Assembly (NCBI GenBank): GCA_035546635.1
Contig: DASZWJ010000046.1
Coordinates: forward strand, 62,001-126,000
Direction: 5' to 3'
From: Gammaproteobacteria bacterium
Lineage (GTDB): Bacteria; Pseudomonadota; Gammaproteobacteria; JAURND01
Length of the DNA: 64,000 bases
Shown one piece after another: positions 35,233 to 45,407 of the stretch (its first letter is position 1; each line of letters opens with the position of its first letter). The position numbers and the translations under genes are program-made. The notes beneath the pieces were generated by a model that saw only the letters and a program-made list of their open reading frames with translations, did not search any database and was not told the DNA's origin.

Positions 35233-35826
35233 ATGAACTTTAATAAATTGCACTTGAATTTAAATTTCTCACAAATTACATTTTGGTCAAAACCAACGCA
35301 ATTTTTTTGCTTCACTGCATGTTATCTTACGTTATCTTTGATTTTTTATCTGTTCGTCTACTCGCCTCTGAATACACAGCGACACCACAATGCAATTTTT
35401 ATTACCCAGCTAACGAAAGAATTCAACGATAAACAACAACTTATTCGTACTGAAAAATCTATCACGCAAAACAAACAAACCAAAGCCGGTCTATTTGAAC
35501 TTAACAAATTACAATCACAACGTTTGTCGCATTTATTAACTCAACTAGTAGCCTTGGCAAATGAAAATCGCCTAGAGTTTGACACGATAAAACCCTTACC
35601 GTTGGAATCTGCAAATAATCTACAGATCCAACCCATACAAGTCTCTACTAGCGGGCATTATCAACAACTACAAGATTTTTTTTCACAACTGCCGCACTTA
35701 GATTCGATAAATTCCTTAGGAGATTTCAGCATCAAGCCATTACCTTCAACAGGTGATGATGTTGCTCCAAAAACCTTGCAATTAACTTTAATCATCAATT
35801 TATATTCTAAAGCCAACCAACCATGA
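35233..35826 (+). CDS. pilO: Type IV pilus assembly protein PilO
   Basis: A 197-residue partner of PilN, with a short cytoplasmic N-terminus, one membrane segment (about 26-46), a coiled coil and a periplasmic ferredoxin-like domain ending in LTLIINLYSKA. The GHYQQLQDFFSQLPHL helix is the usual PilO landmark. Six bases after pilN; overlaps pilP by four. Confidence 0.88.
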   Translation: MNFNKLHLNLNFSQITFWSKPTQFFCFTACYLTLSLIFYLFVYSPLNTQRHHNAIFITQLTKEFNDKQQLIRTEKSITQNKQTKAGLFELNKLQSQRLSHLLTQLVALANENRLEFDTIKPLPLESANNLQIQPIQVSTSGHYQQLQDFFSQLPHLDSINSLGDFSIKPLPSTGDDVAPKTLQLTLIINLYSKANQP

Positions 35827-36221
35827 ACAGATCAGTAATAAAAAGAACATTGCTAACACTCATTCTTACTCTATCAATTCAGACTTTTTGTTTTGCAGAA
35901 AACCATAGCATCGTAACCCCACCTCTTCGCGATCCTTTTGTCAAAACAACCGAAGAGATGAGCGGACATCAAATGCGTGACCTAAGTTTTAGTCAACCTC
36001 CTTTAACTGAGCTAAAGTTAACTGGAATTTTACAACTGGGAAATGATTCTCGCGCGATTTTTCTCGATTCAAACGGGCGCTTACATCAATTGAAAATAGG
36101 CGAAACACTAGGTGAGAAACAAGCAAAAATCACGGGAATTTTTTCAGATAAAATCGTATTGACTACATATTCTAATCAGCAGGCCATATTGCCTACTATA
36201 ACTGTTTTAAATTTACCCTAA
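35823..36221 (+). CDS. pilP: Type IV pilus lipoprotein-like protein PilP
   Basis: 132 residues with a signal sequence (LLTLILTLSIQTFCFAEN). The cleavage context has a Cys (C23) but no classical lipobox (FC-FAE rather than L-x-G-C), so lipidation is uncertain. The beta-domain shows RDPFVKT, LTELKLTGILQLG and LHQLKIGETLGEKQAKITGI, typical of PilP, which links PilNO to the PilQ secretin. Confidence 0.87.
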   Translation: MNRSVIKRTLLTLILTLSIQTFCFAENHSIVTPPLRDPFVKTTEEMSGHQMRDLSFSQPPLTELKLTGILQLGNDSRAIFLDSNGRLHQLKIGETLGEKQAKITGIFSDKIVLTTYSNQQAILPTITVLNLP

Positions 36222-36243
36222 CTCATAATGGAAAAATCATTCC

Positions 36244-37551
36244 ATGTTAACCTTATATAAAAAATTTTTATTCCCTGTCTTTATTTTAACTTTATCAATC
36301 ACCTGTTTTGGGAATACTGCACTAGCCTCTGGCGTGACACCTACTCCAAATCATAATTTATCCTTAAATTTTCACGACATTCCAGTACGCGATTTATTAG
36401 AACTATTAGCCGAATTTAAGGGAGTGAATTTAATTTTAAGCGATAGTGTGGCGGGAAATATCACCTTACGACTGGAAAATGTTTCCTGGGATCAAGCGCT
36501 AAAAACCATATTACGCATGCAGGGGTTAAGCAAAGAAGAACAGGATACTATTTTATTTATTGCACCTACGCAAGAAATGACCACTCTCGAACAACAAAAC
36601 ATCGAAACTCAACCACTCCACAACACCTTATTTCGGTTAAGTTATGCTAAAGCCTCCGATCTAACTGTTTTGTTGCAGGATAAAAACAGCCATTTATTAT
36701 CCGAACAAGGCAGTGTTGTAGCAGATACCCGCACGAATGCTTTATGGATTAGAGACAACATTGCGCATTTACAACAAATCAAACTATTTCTGCATGATAT
36801 GGATGTTCCTGCGCGACAAATACAAATTGCTGCCCGCATTGTCAATGTCGACGAAGATTCTGTAGAAGAATTAGGGCTGAAATTTGGCACAGTTTCAACC
36901 ACAACTGCCACTAAACCACCGGGAGAGTTATCTATGGATATGCCTCTTAGCATAGAAGATATAGGACATTTTACCGTAGCCATCGCCAAACTCAGTGAAG
37001 GCACGTTACTAGACATGGAATTATCCGCTCTGGAACGCGAAGGCCGAGCACAACTCATTTCCAACCCCGAGTTAATTACTTCAGATCGACAAAGCGCATC
37101 TATTGAATCTGGTCAGGAAATTCCTTACCAAGAAAAAACTTCTAGCGGCGCCACGAGCATCTCCTTTAAAAAAGCCGTATTGAGTTTGAAAGTCATTCCC
37201 GAGATCTCTCCAGAAAATAAAATTTTGCTCAATCTCACCGTGAATCAAGATAAAATTAGCGCTTTATCCGTCAATGGCGTTCCGGCTATTAGTACGCAAC
37301 AAGTACAAACACAAATTCTGGTTAATAACGGCGAGACCATTGTGTTAGGTGGAATTTATGAAGAAAGCAACAGCCATATTCACGAGCGTATTCCTTTTTG
37401 GGGTTCTATACCGGTACTTGGTGCGTTATTTACCAACAAACAAACTCATGCGGAACGCAAAGAGTTACTTATTTTTGTCACACCAAAAATCATTGAATCC
37501 ATATCCATTATACATCAAGATGCTAAGTTTAAGCCCCAGCCAATTGGATAG
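36244..37551 (+). CDS. pilQ: Type IV pilus secretin PilQ, short form
   Basis: A 435-residue outer-membrane secretin. Signal peptide about 1-29. The STN/N0 domain is seen in SLNFHDIPVRDLLELLAEFKG and the N1 domain near ARKIxxVDEDS-like segments. The secretin core has GREGRAQLISNPELITSD-type text, SGQEIPYQEKT, VNNGETIVLGGIYEE and IPFWGSIPVLGALFTNK. It lacks the N-terminal AMIN domains of ~700-residue PilQ proteins. Last gene of the operon; the usual aroK-aroB neighbours are absent. Confidence 0.93.
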   Translation: MLTLYKKFLFPVFILTLSITCFGNTALASGVTPTPNHNLSLNFHDIPVRDLLELLAEFKGVNLILSDSVAGNITLRLENVSWDQALKTILRMQGLSKEEQDTILFIAPTQEMTTLEQQNIETQPLHNTLFRLSYAKASDLTVLLQDKNSHLLSEQGSVVADTRTNALWIRDNIAHLQQIKLFLHDMDVPARQIQIAARIVNVDEDSVEELGLKFGTVSTTTATKPPGELSMDMPLSIEDIGHFTVAIAKLSEGTLLDMELSALEREGRAQLISNPELITSDRQSASIESGQEIPYQEKTSSGATSISFKKAVLSLKVIPEISPENKILLNLTVNQDKISALSVNGVPAISTQQVQTQILVNNGETIVLGGIYEESNSHIHERIPFWGSIPVLGALFTNKQTHAERKELLIFVTPKIIESISIIHQDAKFKPQPIG

Positions 37552-37652
37552 GTTTTTGCAAAAGTGTTAAATATAGCATTCTGAGGTGTAATGGGTACAG
37601 AAGTGAACCTCGGTATGCGTTGACTCAAAATCCTGTACTCTAGAGGTGCCCC

Positions 37653-37685
37653 GTTAATACTGCTTTAATATCACCAAGATATTTT
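37653..37685 (+). promoter_or_regulatory. PmrA-like box and -10 for the 2066-residue gene
   Basis: GTTAAT (37653-37658), 5 bases, TTTAAT (37664-37669), exactly 10 bases, then TATTTT (37680-37685). The -10 lies 27-32 bases before the ATG at 37712. Same layout as at 13159-13191 and 57083-57115. Confidence 0.5.
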
Positions 37686-37711
37686 ACAATCCTACCCACC
37701 TGAAGAGAACA

Positions 37712-40700
37712 ATGATGAGCACTGAAAGCAAAATAATACCTACTAAATCTCTTAGTACCATTACTAAATCACTTGAACCTAAGGCAAAAGACAATAAATT
37801 ATCACTCTTAGAAAAAGAGGATTCCACCGCACATCCTGAACAACTATTTGGGACTACATCAAACCCTCGCAAACCATCTACCCTAACAACATTCGATAGC
37901 AAAGAAAGAAAACATCACCCAGCAACTATATCTCTAACTGATCGGCAGTTACTCAGCTTCATAACCGATAATGATAAGAATTTTCCACTTTATAAAATAT
38001 GGTTAGAACAATTTCCCTCGCAAAAAATACAAGCATTAGCTGTTACTTTACAGAAAGTTAATCAAGTTCAGCATGATTTCGAAAGCGATGTAATGCACTC
38101 TGAAAATTTTACTCTAGCTAAATTACGTCATTTTATTCAACGAGTAGCACAGCAGTTTTTCAATACGAGCCCGAAATCATATTCTACAAATTTAGAAACC
38201 ACCATTGCCGGCATCTTAAATTTTTTAAAAGAATTAACCACTCTTCTAGGAAACATGAAATCATTCCAGGAGTTTATAGAAGCGACCTCGCATCCCTTGC
38301 CAATAGGAAGAATTTTAGTCATTTTGACTCATGATATGGTCATTTATAAATCCAGTAGTCATGAATCTGATGTTGAGCTTGAGTTCCCGCCATTCGGTGT
38401 TAATGCATTACTTTATGATTGGTTACTCTGTGACAAAGAAACTATTACCGCTCTGGAATTAAGTAAAGCTTTCGAAGCCCTCGGCTTATTAGCAGAAATA
38501 AATGTTTTAAGTCAACAAAAAATAAATATTAAACCATTTCTTTCCCACATGGAATCAGTTTTACGTGGAGAAAAATTAGAGGTAATACAAAAATGGCTAC
38601 TGGGTTTAGGACGGCTGGCGGAAAATCAACGCCTAACCGCAGCTATACCAGCTGAACATATTAATATAGTGTTAGATATATTTGCTAAAAAAAATTTAAG
38701 CGACGGTTATTTGACCAACACAGCTTACTGGGGATTTTTAAAACTATTACTTTCGCGGCAAATTTCATCTTTATCTCTAATAAAAACAAAGCTGATAGAT
38801 ACTATTTTTTCAAATTTTTTCAAGGAGATGGATAGCAGAAGGGCTAAAGATTTATGTTTTATGGTTGATAGATTCGCTGCGACACTGAATTATCTGCCTA
38901 GCGTCAATATCTCTTGCGTTACATTGTTTGAGATTTTAATTCAAATCGAAAAAACCACCCAAATCCAAGTCTCAACTATTGAACTTGTTACCGCAAAAGA
39001 TATCGGATCAGCACTGAAAGCTATCGGAGATATCACAAGGTTCAAATGGTTTTATAGCGATATCAATGTTATGTTACTACATAGAGTTGATAGTTTGTTA
39101 GCGCATTTATTAGTATTGGCCAACTTATGCAACTTCAACTTGTCAAAACAAAAAGAGAATATACAAACTTTAAGTGCAATAATCAACGCATTATATGGGT
39201 TAGCGCTATTAGGAATGACAAAACCTACTTTCAATAGTTTACAATTAACCAACATAGCTGTTGAGTTCTTGCCAAAATATCGCAAAACCTTGAAAGAATA
39301 TAACTCACTTTTGACTAAATTATTCCTTTATTTATGCTTAGGAAGAATTAAAAAAATCAAGCAACATGAGCCCATATTAGCCGATCTCGACAAAATCAAA
39401 CCATCAGATCCAGGCGCTAAAACACTATTAGCACAAATAGGCCGGCTGTTTAGTCGAGTAGGTTTCCACACCATACCAGAAGAAAACGAAGAGTATCATC
39501 CGCAGGATCTGTATTGTCAAAAAGGATGGGAAATCGTACTCGAAATGAATGGCGATATGCATGGCGCTAGAAAAAATCCCAAAGCAGTAGCAATGCAGGA
39601 TTTGTTTAAAGGGTTTGCACTATCACATTTAACTGGCAGACCGGTATTTTATTTCGAATATTCTAAGAAAATACCTGTTCCCAAACTGGTAGTTAGTCAA
39701 ATATCGCAGACATTTTATAATTATGCATTAACTGATAATGAAGACTTAAAAAAATTGCATGCGCCATCAGATCAGCATTTATTTGAATATATAACAGAAC
39801 GAACTCGTGGCAGAGAAGTAAAGTGGGAAAAAGGATTAGCCGATAGCAAGGTAGCGATTGGCACAAATCCATTCCGTAAACCCCCTACTTCTTCTAGTGT
39901 AGAATCAGAACCTGAAACAACCCATACGCCTTTAGATATAGAAGATAAACATTTGCCACGGCGCAAAGCTATGCCAATAGTAAATAGAAAGCATGCTCCG
40001 CCTCTGTTTAATCAATTAATGACTGCGGTTAGCGCTGGCGATCTCAATATTGTACAAACGATTGTTTCTAGTAAGGAAAAACCCCTTAATCCTTTTACCA
40101 AGCAAGCTGATCCTTATATCTTTACCGTAGCACTTATGAAGGCCATGGAGGATGAACATAATAGTACAAGCCCACCCCTTAAACGCAATTTCCAAGGCAT
40201 TATTAAATTCTTAGTTGACAACACCTCTATTTCATCTTTAAACATTGAGCGCTGTCAAATTTCTCCACTCATTTTGGCAAAAAAATGGCAACATACTAGT
40301 CCCGAAGTATTTAGAATTATTTCTGACCGCTGGGAAGAGCAAAGGAAAACCAATAGCAAGCAACGCAGAAAACTTAAAAAGAAAAACGAACCTCGAGAGA
40401 AAATAGACTGGTCTGAAATACAAGCAAAAGCAGATCAATTAACTTTTATTACTATCGATCACAAAAATTTGCTACGCCCAAATTCAACTGCAGCTTCTTT
40501 GAACCAAAACCCAAGCACTTCTGAAATGGCTAAAATACCTATAGACCCACCAAAGCAGTCTTTAGCCTCTAACATTCCAACTCCGATAGAAAAACTGCAA
40601 GCTGCCGCTGCAAATGGAAACTCTGCCGCTCAATATCAGCTTGCATTACATTATAAAAAAGACGAAGACCCTAGGCGCCATCTATTTTGGCTGCAAGAAT

Positions 40701-43700
40701 CAGCCAGCAAAGGCTACAAACAATCCCAATATGAATATGCTTTACATTTACTGTCTGGAACTTACGGGGTTAAAAAAGATGAAGCTGAAGCGTACAGATT
40801 ATTGAATTTAGCTGTAACTGAACCTCATGGCTCGGCGCAAGCACAACTTTTTTTAGGACAAAAGTGCTATGAACACCACGATAAACGATATCATCCACGC
40901 GCTTTATCTCTATTCCGATTAGCTGCGGCCAAAGGTTTGCCGGAAGCGCATTTACACATAGGCAACTGTTACTTTTTTGCCAAAGGCGTCGAAAAAAATG
41001 AAAAGCAAGGCTTTCATCATTATCAAATAGCCGCTAACCAAGAAGTAGCGGAAGCCCAATCTAGATTAGGAGATTGCTACGAGCGGGGAACTGGTGTACT
41101 AAAAAATCTTGATGAATCGGTTAAATTTTATGAATTAGCTTCGAAACAAGGAAATGGATCTGCTTCCTTTATGCTGGGCGTGCACTATGAATACTATGCT
41201 TGCCCCAAAGACGTTAAAAAAGCTAATGAATATTACCAATTGTCTGGGCGACAAGGATACAAACTGGCTGAAGTAAAAACATACTCAGTTTATAAACTTC
41301 CGCTTGAATTCTCTGATCCTGCTTTAATTCTTAAATGTTTAGAAGATCATTCAGTTTATCTAAACTGGATAAACCGGCAAGCTTCAAAAGACAAAAAAAT
41401 AGCTATCCAAATGAGTCTGAACGTGATGCTAAAAGAATGGGATGTTTGGACAAAAACTTATTCACCGAAAAAAGTATTACCTATCATCTCCGTAGCAATT
41501 AATTCATTAAACTCTGTATTAAAAGAACCTTCATCTAAAAAATTGTCCCTTGATTCTGCTGCCTATTATGTTAGAGAAGTGTTATCAAAACCACAAGCCT
41601 TGCTTGATAAAGTGCATGCCTCCAGAGATCAGTCAGAACTACCACCAAGCCCAGAGATTGCTCTCGATGAAATTTTAGCTATTACTTCAAAATTGGCCAA
41701 GGAGCAGAAGGAGAAAATATCCAGCAAGGAAGAGAAGGAAAGATGGGATTCCTATGCGAAGTATGGCTATACAATTCAATTCTCATTATTGTTTTATTCA
41801 TTACAACAATTTTTAAATGCTAACTTATTATCCACTACTACACTTGAAAAATGCATTGCACCTATCAACTTACTCATAGAAACCCCCCTGCTTATATGCA
41901 AGGCAGGCACAATTACTACTGAATGGCTGGAAAAACAACTCCCTAAAATAGATTTTTTACCGGAAACGGCTGTGCAATTTTTAAAATTTTTTGGGTTATT
42001 ATCCGAAAAGCAATATCTAAAATATCCGCTGGCTAATGAGAGCATTCATTTGTTGTTAAATACATTAACAACATCAGAATCCATTGAGCTGCTTTTAGAG
42101 AGCCTACATGCATTGAAGTTATTAATAATTAGTTGGACTTTCAATCCTAATTCCGTTGAAACAGACACAATGATAGAAAAAATATTGTGCGCCTTGACAA
42201 AACAATTTTATATAGAGAATGATTCTAAAAACAAATCTAAAAAACCTTTTGACAACAAACAATTGTTGCATACGGTGCATTCAATTCGCGCTATTTGTGA
42301 ATGTATGAACAATAGGTTTGATGCTCCCAAAGCACTTCCCGTTTCGGCCTTGAAAAACATTTTGCAAGCTATTATAAGCAATAAAACTTTACAGCGATCG
42401 CAGCTGATAGAAATTTTATTGTCTGTAGGCGAGATGCTGCGAGTCGGTGGCAATCATCAAGATGATATAGATCAATTAAAGCCCATGGTGGCACAATTAA
42501 TTCGCACATTTGAACTTCAAGCAAAAACAATGAAAATGATGCAGGTCGGCGATACGCTTTATGCATTATCTTTATTCGGTTATCCACAAGATGGGAGCAT
42601 ACCCACAACAAATTTAACCGCGGCTTTTAAGGCTTTTCTTCATCCTATTGCCTATAAAACTTCTATTGCAGAATATCGAAAATGCGCCTATAAAGGCGCG
42701 CAATACTGGCAAAATGAACCACTTCCAGATTATATATTACCTTATATTCAAGCTACCAAGCCTAATATGCTTAGCCCACTGCAATTAGAATTAGCTGATG
42801 AGCTCGCCAAGCAAGAAGGTCTTGCTGATTATAAATTTGAATCAAATCCACAAATTGACTTGGACTATCCTCATATCTGCCTCACAAATAATGACCGCAG
42901 AGAAAAACATGTATTTGAATTGGAAGAAGATATTAAAACACGGGGAAATTCACGCTGGGAAAAAAGATTGCGAGATACTAGGCTGATTCATCGCAAAAAT
43001 GAAGATGGCCATGTCATCACGACATTAACGCGAATTGTCTCACCATCACTTTTTCCGTTAGACAAGAAAACGGCTGTTGAAAAGATTCAAATGGTTATCA
43101 GCAGCGGGCCTCCAAGCCATAGATTAGATGATCCGATCAGACTAGAAAACCAAGGTTTGGCACAAGAACAATTCGAGGAAGGGCAGCGCTACGCCAAGGG
43201 CATAAATGGCGTGCCAGATGTTAAAAAGGCTGCGCTATTTTATAAATTAGCTGCGGATAAAAATTTACCAGATGGACAATTTGCAATAGCTAAGTGCTAT
43301 CGCGATGGTGAAGGGGTGCCTGAAGATATACAAACTGCATTTAAATATTTTAAATTAGCGGCAGATCAAGAGATAGCTGAAGCACAACTTGTTGTAGCTG
43401 ATAGTTATTTAAATGGTAAAGGGGTTTCGCAAGATAACCACCAAGCTTATCGATATTATTATTCTGCAGCAGATCAAAACTTACCAGAAGCTCAACATAA
43501 ACTAGGTTACTGCTATCTTCATGGTTTTAATCGGGATGCAGAGATGTTAGAAAAGCATAAAAAATTTCCTGATTTAATTAAGGATAGCGAAAAATATGAG
43601 CGAGAAGAAAGTATTATTCATTTTCGTTCAGCTGCTAGTCAAGGATATGTTCCTGCCATAGATGAACTTAAAAAAATGGGGTTATGGTCTGAATCAACAA

Positions 43701-43912
43701 AAGAGCCTGAAGAAAAAGAAAAAAAACAATTCTCAACTGATTTAAGTGAGGAGAAAGACAGAAAACAAGAGCCAATTGCTATATCTGTTGATCAAATGTT
43801 GCAGGTAGTAGTGAAAAACTCTCCTATTCATGCTTCTTCATCTCCACAAATTGACAAAGATTCAACAAAGGATTCAGCTAGGTTAGAAACGAAAAGTAAT
43901 TCTCCAAAATAA
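37712..43912 (+). CDS. Giant helical-repeat / RAP-like / Sel1-repeat protein with internal duplication (candidate T4SS effector)
   Basis: 2066 residues, no signal peptide. Plan: disordered start; helical repeats (~60-580) with LGRLAEN, LKAIGDIT and LYGLALLG-type helices like FASTK/DUF1601 repeats; a block with WEIVLEMNGDMHG (606-618) recalling the E-x-(D/N)-G-x-x-H core of RAP domains; RGREVKWEKGLADS near 698; an ankyrin-like stretch (~765-860); about six Sel1 repeats (~960-1190); a second helical-repeat region (~1250-1700); RGNSRWEKRLRDTRL near 1747, echoing the first WEK motif; about four more Sel1 repeats (~1815-1960); charged tail. So helical + WEK + Sel1 occurs twice. Sel1 repeats mediate protein contacts and are frequent in Legionella effectors. 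Own promoter with PmrA-like box. Function unknown. Confidence 0.72.
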   Translation: MMSTESKIIPTKSLSTITKSLEPKAKDNKLSLLEKEDSTAHPEQLFGTTSNPRKPSTLTTFDSKERKHHPATISLTDRQLLSFITDNDKNFPLYKIWLEQFPSQKIQALAVTLQKVNQVQHDFESDVMHSENFTLAKLRHFIQRVAQQFFNTSPKSYSTNLETTIAGILNFLKELTTLLGNMKSFQEFIEATSHPLPIGRILVILTHDMVIYKSSSHESDVELEFPPFGVNALLYDWLLCDKETITALELSKAFEALGLLAEINVLSQQKINIKPFLSHMESVLRGEKLEVIQKWLLGLGRLAENQRLTAAIPAEHINIVLDIFAKKNLSDGYLTNTAYWGFLKLLLSRQISSLSLIKTKLIDTIFSNFFKEMDSRRAKDLCFMVDRFAATLNYLPSVNISCVTLFEILIQIEKTTQIQVSTIELVTAKDIGSALKAIGDITRFKWFYSDINVMLLHRVDSLLAHLLVLANLCNFNLSKQKENIQTLSAIINALYGLALLGMTKPTFNSLQLTNIAVEFLPKYRKTLKEYNSLLTKLFLYLCLGRIKKIKQHEPILADLDKIKPSDPGAKTLLAQIGRLFSRVGFHTIPEENEEYHPQDLYCQKGWEIVLEMNGDMHGARKNPKAVAMQDLFKGFALSHLTGRPVFYFEYSKKIPVPKLVVSQISQTFYNYALTDNEDLKKLHAPSDQHLFEYITERTRGREVKWEKGLADSKVAIGTNPFRKPPTSSSVESEPETTHTPLDIEDKHLPRRKAMPIVNRKHAPPLFNQLMTAVSAGDLNIVQTIVSSKEKPLNPFTKQADPYIFTVALMKAMEDEHNSTSPPLKRNFQGIIKFLVDNTSISSLNIERCQISPLILAKKWQHTSPEVFRIISDRWEEQRKTNSKQRRKLKKKNEPREKIDWSEIQAKADQLTFITIDHKNLLRPNSTAASLNQNPSTSEMAKIPIDPPKQSLASNIPTPIEKLQAAAANGNSAAQYQLALHYKKDEDPRRHLFWLQESASKGYKQSQYEYALHLLSGTYGVKKDEAEAYRLLNLAVTEPHGSAQAQLFLGQKCYEHHDKRYHPRALSLFRLAAAKGLPEAHLHIGNCYFFAKGVEKNEKQGFHHYQIAANQEVAEAQSRLGDCYERGTGVLKNLDESVKFYELASKQGNGSASFMLGVHYEYYACPKDVKKANEYYQLSGRQGYKLAEVKTYSVYKLPLEFSDPALILKCLEDHSVYLNWINRQASKDKKIAIQMSLNVMLKEWDVWTKTYSPKKVLPIISVAINSLNSVLKEPSSKKLSLDSAAYYVREVLSKPQALLDKVHASRDQSELPPSPEIALDEILAITSKLAKEQKEKISSKEEKERWDSYAKYGYTIQFSLLFYSLQQFLNANLLSTTTLEKCIAPINLLIETPLLICKAGTITTEWLEKQLPKIDFLPETAVQFLKFFGLLSEKQYLKYPLANESIHLLLNTLTTSESIELLLESLHALKLLIISWTFNPNSVETDTMIEKILCALTKQFYIENDSKNKSKKPFDNKQLLHTVHSIRAICECMNNRFDAPKALPVSALKNILQAIISNKTLQRSQLIEILLSVGEMLRVGGNHQDDIDQLKPMVAQLIRTFELQAKTMKMMQVGDTLYALSLFGYPQDGSIPTTNLTAAFKAFLHPIAYKTSIAEYRKCAYKGAQYWQNEPLPDYILPYIQATKPNMLSPLQLELADELAKQEGLADYKFESNPQIDLDYPHICLTNNDRREKHVFELEEDIKTRGNSRWEKRLRDTRLIHRKNEDGHVITTLTRIVSPSLFPLDKKTAVEKIQMVISSGPPSHRLDDPIRLENQGLAQEQFEEGQRYAKGINGVPDVKKAALFYKLAADKNLPDGQFAIAKCYRDGEGVPEDIQTAFKYFKLAADQEIAEAQLVVADSYLNGKGVSQDNHQAYRYYYSAADQNLPEAQHKLGYCYLHGFNRDAEMLEKHKKFPDLIKDSEKYEREESIIHFRSAASQGYVPAIDELKKMGLWSESTKEPEEKEKKQFSTDLSEEKDRKQEPIAISVDQMLQVVVKNSPIHASSSPQIDKDSTKDSARLETKSNSPK

Positions 43913-44145
43913 TGAAAACGCCACTTGAGCTCTTACCGCGGTATAGCTTAATTCCTTTTAATTTTCTAAAATACCATTATTCTGAGGATAAATTATGGCG
44001 CATGTAGTATTTGAAACTTTGACATTGTTGAATGTGTAGCATGCCGGAACAACGAGCTATTGCTTTGTCAGAATTTCAAAATGAATGATAGACTTGAATT
44101 TCGCGTCAATGATGAGTTACCACAAAAATTAAAGGGAGAACCGTT

Positions 44146-44853
44146 ATGTCAGATACTACCCTGATTAGCATACCAAATACCCACGGCTGCCTTGCTAACA
44201 GCTATTTTGCCCCTACCCAGTCTGTGACTGGCCCCGGCATTGTTTTACTACAAGAAATTTTTGGCGTGAATAATAGCATTCGAACCTGTGCCGATCGTTT
44301 TGCTAAAGCCGGTTATAACGTACTTGCACCTGATTTGTTCTGGCGCTTAAAACCTGGCGTACAACTCAGCTATGGAGGAGAGGATCTAGAACAAGCCTTT
44401 GATTATTATCATCAATTCGATGTAGAACAGGGACTTCTCGACATTGGCGAAGCTATTGCAGCTTTGCGCAATCGCCCTGCTTGTGAAAATAAAATTATCG
44501 TTCTGGGATTTTGTTTAGGTGGACGGTTAGCCTATTTGACCGCAGCAAAATATCCCGTCGATGCTTGCGTTGCGTTTTATGGCGGCCGTATTGCTGATTA
44601 TTTGCAAGAAGCAAAAAATATTCGTTGTCCGGTGTTAATGCATTTTGGTGAAGAAGATGAAATGATTCCACCCGACCAGATTGACCGCATTAAAGCTGCT
44701 TTCAATGGACGCCGCGATGTGCAAATTGAAGTTTATCCACAGGTTGGACATGCTTTTTTTAATCAGGACAGAAGTAGTTTTAATATTGCTGCTGCGGATC
44801 TGGCATATCAAAAAACTTTGGACTTTTTACAGCATTATGTTAAGGCATCTTAA
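44146..44853 (+). CDS. Dienelactone hydrolase family protein
   Basis: A 235-residue alpha/beta hydrolase. The triad fits the DLH family: nucleophile C123 in GFCLGGRLAY, D171 in HFGEEDEMIPP and H202 in VGHAFFNQD, with the conserved E37 in LLQEIFGVN. Carboxymethylenebutenolidase activity is the family's named reaction, but many members act on other esters and no aromatic pathway is nearby, so the substrate is open. AAAGGGAG precedes the ATG. Monocistronic, convergent with the next genes across a long hairpin. Confidence 0.9.
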   Translation: MSDTTLISIPNTHGCLANSYFAPTQSVTGPGIVLLQEIFGVNNSIRTCADRFAKAGYNVLAPDLFWRLKPGVQLSYGGEDLEQAFDYYHQFDVEQGLLDIGEAIAALRNRPACENKIIVLGFCLGGRLAYLTAAKYPVDACVAFYGGRIADYLQEAKNIRCPVLMHFGEEDEMIPPDQIDRIKAAFNGRRDVQIEVYPQVGHAFFNQDRSSFNIAAADLAYQKTLDFLQHYVKAS

Positions 44854-44861
44854 ATTGTGAC

Positions 44862-44942
44862 TTTTTCCCTCTTACAGCCGTGACGTTTTTCCTTCTCCCC
44901 TTGTGGGAGAAGGAAAAACGCTATGGCCATAAGAGGAAAAAA
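44862..44942. terminator. Long (about 38-bp arm) hairpin between convergent genes
   Basis: The arms 44862-44899 and 44905-44942 pair over about 38 bp with roughly six mismatches, nearly all transitions. The inner 16 bp CGTTTTTCCTTCTCCC / GGGAGAAGGAAAAACG is perfect. The core CTTCTCCC-TTGT-GGGAGAAGG recurs at 47555-47590. Likely a bidirectional terminator. Confidence 0.75.
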
Positions 44943-44945
44943 ATT

Positions 44946-45389
44946 TTATGTTAGCTTAGTCAATTCACCCAAATAACCCATCAACTTTTTCATAGGCATT
45001 TTAGTGTAATCCTTTTCAATAGCATGCGTTATCTGTTCTTTAGCCTGTTCATCATAATGCTTATTAAGCAAACCATGAAAATGTGGCGCAGCAACTATAA
45101 CCATTTTATCATCATGGTGATTGTCACAAATTTCTATAACAATTTTCGCTAACTGCTGCGCAAACTTATCCGCCTCTACCTCTTTAGGATCAGACTCATC
45201 ATAAGCTCCACGCGAAACACCCGTGCCCTTAGTGGCAAAATGGCCAGGACGATCCGTCACCAGCTCCAAGCGTTTCTCTCGGCTTGCAGGGTGACTGTAT
45301 TCATTTATCAAATCCATTTTTTCACCTAGACGCTCCGTTTCGTACAATTTTGCTTCACTTGCATTGGCAACTAGAATATGTGTTTTCAT
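44946..45389 (-). CDS. Host attachment protein family (PF10116-type)
   Basis: 147 residues: THILVANASEAKLYE, TDRPGHFATKGTGVSRGAYDES, DPKEVEADKFAQQLAKIV and MVIVAAPHFHGLLNKHY. This matches the family named 'protein required for attachment to host cells', an eRF1/Vms1-related fold whose real activity is not settled. No signal peptide, so cytosolic. AGGAG before the ATG. It follows the PEBP gene by 18 bases, likely one operon. Confidence 0.85.
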   Translation of the reverse strand: MKTHILVANASEAKLYETERLGEKMDLINEYSHPASREKRLELVTDRPGHFATKGTGVSRGAYDESDPKEVEADKFAQQLAKIVIEICDNHHDDKMVIVAAPHFHGLLNKHYDEQAKEQITHAIEKDYTKMPMKKLMGYLGELTKLT

Positions 45390-45407
45390 TGATTTAGCTC
45401 CTACTTT

